Assembly (NCBI GenBank): GCA_018060905.1
Contig: JAGOVD010000002.1
Coordinates: forward strand, 1 to 24,133
Reading direction: 5' to 3'
Length of the DNA stretch: 24,133 nt
DNA from: Minisyncoccota bacterium
GTDB lineage: Bacteria; Patescibacteriota; Minisyncoccia; Phycocordibacterales; UBA9973
Part shown: in pieces, positions 20,952-24,133 of the stretch
Position numbering within the stretch: the stretch's first letter is position 1
Layout of the letters: every line of letters starts with the position of its first letter
Translations under genes and position numbers: made by a program
Notes under the pieces: model-generated
What the model was told of the DNA's origin: nothing
Seen by the model: only the letters and a program-made list of their open reading frames with translations
The model's database searches: none

Positions 20952-22637
20952 CTATTTCTTTGTAGCCTCTCCGTAATCCCCCTTACTCAAGTACTTCGCA
21001 ATATCGTCCTTAGTCACGCCTACCTTTTTGTGTGGGTTGAAGATGTAGTGTGGGTCAAAGAGTTCTTTGACTTGCTTGAAGAGGTCGGTGACGATCGAGC
21101 CGTACTGTTTCTCGAGGTATGGCGAGCGGATGATACCGTCGTTGTGCTCTGCGGTGATCGAACCATGGTACTGCAGTACGAGGTCATAGATTTTGTCCGA
21201 CAGCTCCAAAATAATCGGTCTCGTCTTGAGATCTTTGAGATCCATGAGCGGGATGATGTGGAAGTTGCCGTCCCCTGGATGTCCTGCAATCGTATACGTG
21301 AGATCATATGTTTTTAAAATAGCATCAACTTTTGGGAGAAATTCAGGCAGGTATTCAGGGCGCACCACGAAGTCGTCGATAAATGGCGCAGTATGTTTAC
21401 CTTGGACATGTTTGCGAAGCAGGTTGAAACTCTCGTGGCGAACATCCCAGTACTTTGCTTCTTCTGCTTCAGAATGCGTCACATGGGTCAGTGCGTTGAA
21501 TTGTGTTTTGATTGTGCGAGCGAGAGCACGTGCTTTGGTCTGAATCTCGTCATGCGAATCACCTGCAAATTCAATAAGAAGGACCATCTTTGGCATTCCC
21601 CCTGCGATCGTCATAAAGAATTCGGGCAAGAACGAAAACATAAATTTGAGCATACCCCAAAACTTTTTCTTCTTGAGGAAATCACCAAAGAACTTCACTG
21701 CAACTTTGAGCGTGTTGTCGTCATAACTCTCCACACTCTCCGGATGTTCGGCAAGTGCGACGTTGACGATAGAGCCGATACTCTGCATATCTTTGAGAAA
21801 TACGACACAGAGTGTTGAATACTTTTTGACAGGGACGAGGTTGAATGTGATCTCAGTGACAAGCCCTAGTGTTCCTTGCGATCCGACGATGAGCTGACAG
21901 AGGTCAAACATCTCCGTCTGTGGATTCCAAATGTTCCAGAGGTAGTAGCCGGCAGAGTTTTTGGATACGTTGGGTTTCGCAGTGGTGATCGTCTTGATGT
22001 TGTCAGTGATGATGCGATAGAGCTCTTTGTACATATCTGCCTCAAAGCCCACCTCCCCAATCTTGAGCATGAGCTCTTTGCGCGTCATCGGACGCACGAT
22101 GTATTCATACCCGTCATGAAATACTACTTTGAGCTCGCGGATATAGCGCTCAGTCTTGCCATAGTAAATAGACTTCTCTCCGCCCGAGTTGTTGGCAACC
22201 ATACCTCCGACCGTGCAGAGTTCACGCGATGCCGTGTATGCAGGCATGATGAGGCCGACCTTTTTCGTTTCGGTATCAAAATCTCGATAGTACGTACCGG
22301 GCAATACTTTCGCCCATTTTTCGCTTGCATTGACTGCAAGTACACCCGTCATATAGCGGGTCGTATCCATAATGATCGACTCATTGAGTGATCCCCCGCT
22401 CATACATGTCCCTGCAGCTCGTGCAGTGATCGACAGTGTCGGATCGCTGTCTGATCCTCTGGTTTTGTGCTCGCCCACATAGCGTACGAGTGCTTGGATA
22501 TCGGCACTATCTTTGGGAAAGACAACGACTTGTGGTCGCATCTCAAAGAGACTCGCATCACGCGACGCTTTGTCGAGTGCAGCCTCACTCGTATCGACAT
22601 CTCCCTTGATTATTTTTTTGAGGTCTTCGGCGAGCAT
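20952..22637 (-). CDS. FAD-linked oxidase, GlcD / D-lactate dehydrogenase type
   Basis: A 561-residue flavoenzyme. FAD-binding PCMH-type domain (about 35-260) contains AAGTCMSGGSL (74-84) and VGGMVANNSGG (143-153). The FAD-oxidase C-terminal domain contains AGHPGDGNFH (451-460, metal or substrate-binding His453) and ITAEHNDG (494-501). Family members oxidise D-lactate, glycolate or 2-hydroxyglutarate and pass electrons to quinone or another acceptor. The usual GEHGxG loop reads AEHNDG here. The ATG at 22637 (MLAEDLKK) is preferred over an in-frame ATG at 22703, which would overlap the aldolase gene by 56 nt. It starts 10 nt after the aldolase stop and forms an operon with it. The substrate is not determined. 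Confidence 0.9.
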   Translation of the reverse strand: MLAEDLKKIIKGDVDTSEAALDKASRDASLFEMRPQVVVFPKDSADIQALVRYVGEHKTRGSDSDPTLSITARAAGTCMSGGSLNESIIMDTTRYMTGVLAVNASEKWAKVLPGTYYRDFDTETKKVGLIMPAYTASRELCTVGGMVANNSGGEKSIYYGKTERYIRELKVVFHDGYEYIVRPMTRKELMLKIGEVGFEADMYKELYRIITDNIKTITTAKPNVSKNSAGYYLWNIWNPQTEMFDLCQLIVGSQGTLGLVTEITFNLVPVKKYSTLCVVFLKDMQSIGSIVNVALAEHPESVESYDDNTLKVAVKFFGDFLKKKKFWGMLKFMFSFLPEFFMTIAGGMPKMVLLIEFAGDSHDEIQTKARALARTIKTQFNALTHVTHSEAEEAKYWDVRHESFNLLRKHVQGKHTAPFIDDFVVRPEYLPEFLPKVDAILKTYDLTYTIAGHPGDGNFHIIPLMDLKDLKTRPIILELSDKIYDLVLQYHGSITAEHNDGIIRSPYLEKQYGSIVTDLFKQVKELFDPHYIFNPHKKVGVTKDDIAKYLSKGDYGEATKK

Positions 22638-22647
22638 ATGCTGTATA

Positions 22648-23514
22648 TTAGTGTATTCGATTAAAAATCTTGAGCTTCTCGGTGACGACAGCTTCCATCG
22701 CAAGCGATGCGTTCGTACCGTATTTGTAGGGGGCGATATCGTCAGGATTTTTGTCCATGTATGCCTTCAGCGCTGCTGTGTATGCTCGCCGAAGTTCTGT
22801 GTTGACGTGAATAACCGCAATACCTGCATCGATAGCAGCCTCGAAATCTGCATCCTCTCCAGATCCACCGTGCAAGACGAGTGGTACATTGACCGTACTG
22901 TTGATCTCTTTGATACAGTCAATATCAAGTCGAGGCTTGGCACCGACCTTGAGCATACCGTGGAAATTCCCGACTGCAGGTGCGAGCATATCAGCACCTG
23001 TTGCCGCAATGAATCTTTTTGCTTCCTCTGGACTCGTCGTTACTGCCACTCCTTCGGGGATAGCGTCACGCATTTTGGAGCCTTCGCCAATGTAACCGAG
23101 CTCGATCTCAAGAAGTATGTCGCGCCCAGTCTCCTTGGTCACCTGACGAGCATACTCAACGCACTGCTTTGATATAGCGACATTTTCATCAAATGAATGT
23201 GCAGCGCCATCGTATATCGCCGCATCAAAGCCTGCATCGATGGCGTCTTTGACGGTGGCAAATGAATAATGGTGATCGGCGTTGAGATAGATCGGTATAT
23301 TCCAGTGCTCGCGGATAGATTTCACAAGTGCGACTGCTTGGTGTGTACCGACTGCTTCTTGTTCACCTTCGGAGAGTCCGACAATCACGGGGACGTTCAG
23401 TGTCTTTGCAGCGCGAGCGATGGCATAGAGACCTTCGAGGTTGGAGAAGTTGAAATGCCCAACTGCCTTTTTGTCCTTGTGAGCCTGCGCAACAACTGAT
23501 CGGAGGGTTTGCAT
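22648..23514 (-). CDS. Class II (zinc) fructose-bisphosphate aldolase family
   Basis: A 288-residue metal-dependent aldolase, expected to split fructose-1,6-bisphosphate or a related ketose bisphosphate. Asp80 and His81 (LNADHHY) are the catalytic base and zinc ligand, Glu136 (LLEIELG) a further metal-site residue, His185 (GNFHG) and His215 (HGGSG) zinc ligands. VIHVNTELRRAYTAAL is the phosphate-end signature. The usual LDHG reads NADHH, so a substrate such as tagatose- or sedoheptulose-bisphosphate cannot be excluded. TACACT with TGC extension (23526-23521) ends 6 nt before the ATG. It leads the operon with the flavoenzyme gene and lies near a PfkB-family kinase gene. Confidence 0.93.
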   Translation of the reverse strand: MQTLRSVVAQAHKDKKAVGHFNFSNLEGLYAIARAAKTLNVPVIVGLSEGEQEAVGTHQAVALVKSIREHWNIPIYLNADHHYSFATVKDAIDAGFDAAIYDGAAHSFDENVAISKQCVEYARQVTKETGRDILLEIELGYIGEGSKMRDAIPEGVAVTTSPEEAKRFIAATGADMLAPAVGNFHGMLKVGAKPRLDIDCIKEINSTVNVPLVLHGGSGEDADFEAAIDAGIAVIHVNTELRRAYTAALKAYMDKNPDDIAPYKYGTNASLAMEAVVTEKLKIFNRIH

Positions 23515-23520
23515 AGGTGA

Positions 23521-23526
23521 AGTGTA
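23521..23526 (-). promoter_or_regulatory. -10 box TACACT for the aldolase operon
   Basis: TGC-extended TACACT ends 6 nt before the ATG at 23514. It begins right after the upstream terminator T run. Confidence 0.5.
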
Positions 23527-23529
23527 GCA

Positions 23530-23553
23530 TAAAAAAATCCTCCAATATGGAGG
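23530..23553 (-). terminator. Terminator after the 23575-23904 gene
   Basis: On the minus strand ATCCTCC and GGAGGAT form a 7-bp stem with a 5-nt loop, followed by seven T. It lies about 22 nt after the stop. Confidence 0.8.
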
Positions 23554-23574
23554 ATCATTGTTTAAAATCTTTAG

Positions 23575-23904
23575 TTATTTCTTCACTGATGGAGCAGGGT
23601 GTGGTTGATCCGTAGTTCCGTGTAATAACCCACCTAGAATAGTGCCCAGAGCAGTGTTCCCCCATAGAGATTTATTTTCTTTGATATGCACCTTTTGAGG
23701 TGGATTAGTATTTCTGCTTGATGGATACACGTACTGTTTTTTTGGATAATATACTACATCCACAATACTATCCCTGCTTACTGAAGGACCTACCTCAATA
23801 TGATAAATAGTACGTTTTGTTATGGTAACTGTACTGTCCATAGTTTGCGCACTTGCAAAACTAAAGGAAAATATTCCTAAGAAAAACATAAGTATTGTTT
23901 TCAT
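23575..23904 (-). CDS. Small secreted protein of unknown function
   Basis: A 109-residue protein with a clear signal peptide (MKTILMFFLGIFSFSFASAQ, cleavage likely after ASA or AQ). A short mature region rich in Thr, Val, Tyr and Pro follows (STVTITKRTIYHIE, YYPKKQYVYPSS), then a Gly-rich LGTILGGLLHG segment and a Pro/Lys end. The signal peptide style is reminiscent of Bacteroidota proteins. It has one of the best promoters of the window (23941-23969), an AT-rich leader of about 30 nt without Shine-Dalgarno sequence, and its own terminator. I do not recognise a family. Confidence 0.7.
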   Translation of the reverse strand: MKTILMFFLGIFSFSFASAQTMDSTVTITKRTIYHIEVGPSVSRDSIVDVVYYPKKQYVYPSSRNTNPPQKVHIKENKSLWGNTALGTILGGLLHGTTDQPHPAPSVKK

Positions 23905-23940
23905 TTATTTATTTTTTGGTGAACATTCAAATACTTCTAC

Positions 23941-23969
23941 ATATTAACATAAAATATGCTAAATGTCAA
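23941..23969 (-). promoter_or_regulatory. Promoter TTGACA-N17-TAATAT for the small secreted protein
   Basis: -35 at 23969-23964 and -10 at 23946-23941 with ideal 17-nt spacing. Predicted start near 23934, about 30 nt before the ATG. Confidence 0.75.
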
Positions 23970-23995
23970 TATACGATAAACCCTTACTTTTCCTA

Positions 23996-24001
23996 TATAA
24001 T
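23996..24001 (+). promoter_or_regulatory. -10 box TATAAT for the PfkB-family gene
   Basis: A consensus TATAAT ends 6 nt before the ATG at 24008, repeating the leaderless geometry of this window. Confidence 0.6.
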
Positions 24002-24007
24002 TGACCA

Positions 24008-24133
24008 ATGGAAAACCAAATTGACTTCCTCGCCATCGGGGACATCGTGACTGACGCATTTATCCGTCTCAAAGATGCTGAAGCAACCTGCGACATCGAC
24101 ACAACCAACTGCAAACTCTGCGTTCGCTTTGGC
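24008..24133 (+). CDS. PfkB-family carbohydrate kinase, N-terminal part only
   Basis: The first 42 residues are visible before the window ends. DFLAIGDIVTDAFIRL is the first beta-strand and turn typical of PfkB/ribokinase-family sugar or nucleoside kinases, where the Asp in the GDIxxD stretch contacts the substrate sugar. The rest, including the DTxGAGD catalytic motif, lies outside, so substrate and integrity cannot be judged. A TATAAT box ends 6 nt before the ATG. Confidence 0.7.
   Translation, partial: MENQIDFLAIGDIVTDAFIRLKDAEATCDIDTTNCKLCVRFG

Noticed and set aside
22513..23172. 219-residue plus-strand ORF opposite the aldolase and flavoenzyme genes
   Set aside because: It spans the border of two clear minus-strand genes and has no recognisable motif or promoter.
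1..24133. CRISPR arrays, insertion sequences or phage genes
   Set aside because: No regularly spaced repeats, transposase, integrase or phage structural motifs were found on either strand.

Overview
The window looks like a chromosomal piece of a candidate-phyla-radiation bacterium (Patescibacteria, Parcubacteria-like). This is an inference from gene content and architecture, not from a search. Proteins are short, there are many small single-membrane-anchored proteins of unknown function, and zinc-free bL31, bL27, bL9 and a two-domain bL25 are scattered among peptidoglycan and transport genes. Shine-Dalgarno sequences are nearly absent, and many genes start 5-9 nt after a TATACT-like -10 box. 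UGA is used as a normal stop (release factor 1 itself ends in TGA), so this is not a UGA-recoding lineage such as Gracilibacteria.

Layout. 1-2.3 kb: the start of a transglutaminase-like gene (minus strand), an ABC-F ATPase and a secreted protein. 2.3-4.5 kb: an ABC exporter behind a leader of about 230 nt that carries two tiny ORFs, closed by an intrinsic terminator. 4.5-7.3 kb: a conserved protein of unknown function, an RsuA/RluB-type pseudouridine synthase, and several small orphan genes around terminators. 7.4-8.7 kb: a two-gene operon of a small Cys-containing membrane protein and a CAP/SCP-domain protein. 8.8-11.7 kb: bL27, then on the minus strand the operon rsmI - small membrane protein - S41 protease - bL9. 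11.8-12.9 kb: small genes and a tRNA-Ile(GAU) whose CCA end lies 1 nt from the ATG of the next gene. 12.9-16.3 kb, minus strand: prfA, bL31, a coiled-coil MltB/SLT-type lytic transglycosylase and bL25. 16.3-20.9 kb: an AT-rich lipid-type biosynthesis island. 20.9-24.1 kb: class II aldolase, a GlcD/D-lactate-dehydrogenase-type flavoenzyme, a small secreted protein and the first codons of a PfkB-family kinase.

The most interesting region is 16.3-20.9 kb. It holds a FabH/OleA-type thiolase-fold enzyme, an acyl-AMP ligase overlapping an extended short-chain dehydrogenase by 4 nt (ATGA), and, convergent to these, an AurF-type diiron oxygenase with all seven expected metal ligands. The first three match in fold and order the OleA, OleC and OleD enzymes of long-chain olefin and beta-lactone synthesis. 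No OleB-type hydrolase is visible. OleA-type head-to-head condensation of two acyl thioesters, reduction by the dehydrogenase and beta-lactone closure by the ligase would give a 2-alkyl-beta-lactone or related long-chain product, possibly oxidised further by the diiron enzyme. This is unexpected in a lineage generally thought to lack de novo fatty acid synthesis and to take lipids from other cells. Hand-counted 60-nt samples in the island are 30-40% GC against 48-60% in flanking housekeeping genes, which suggests acquisition from elsewhere.
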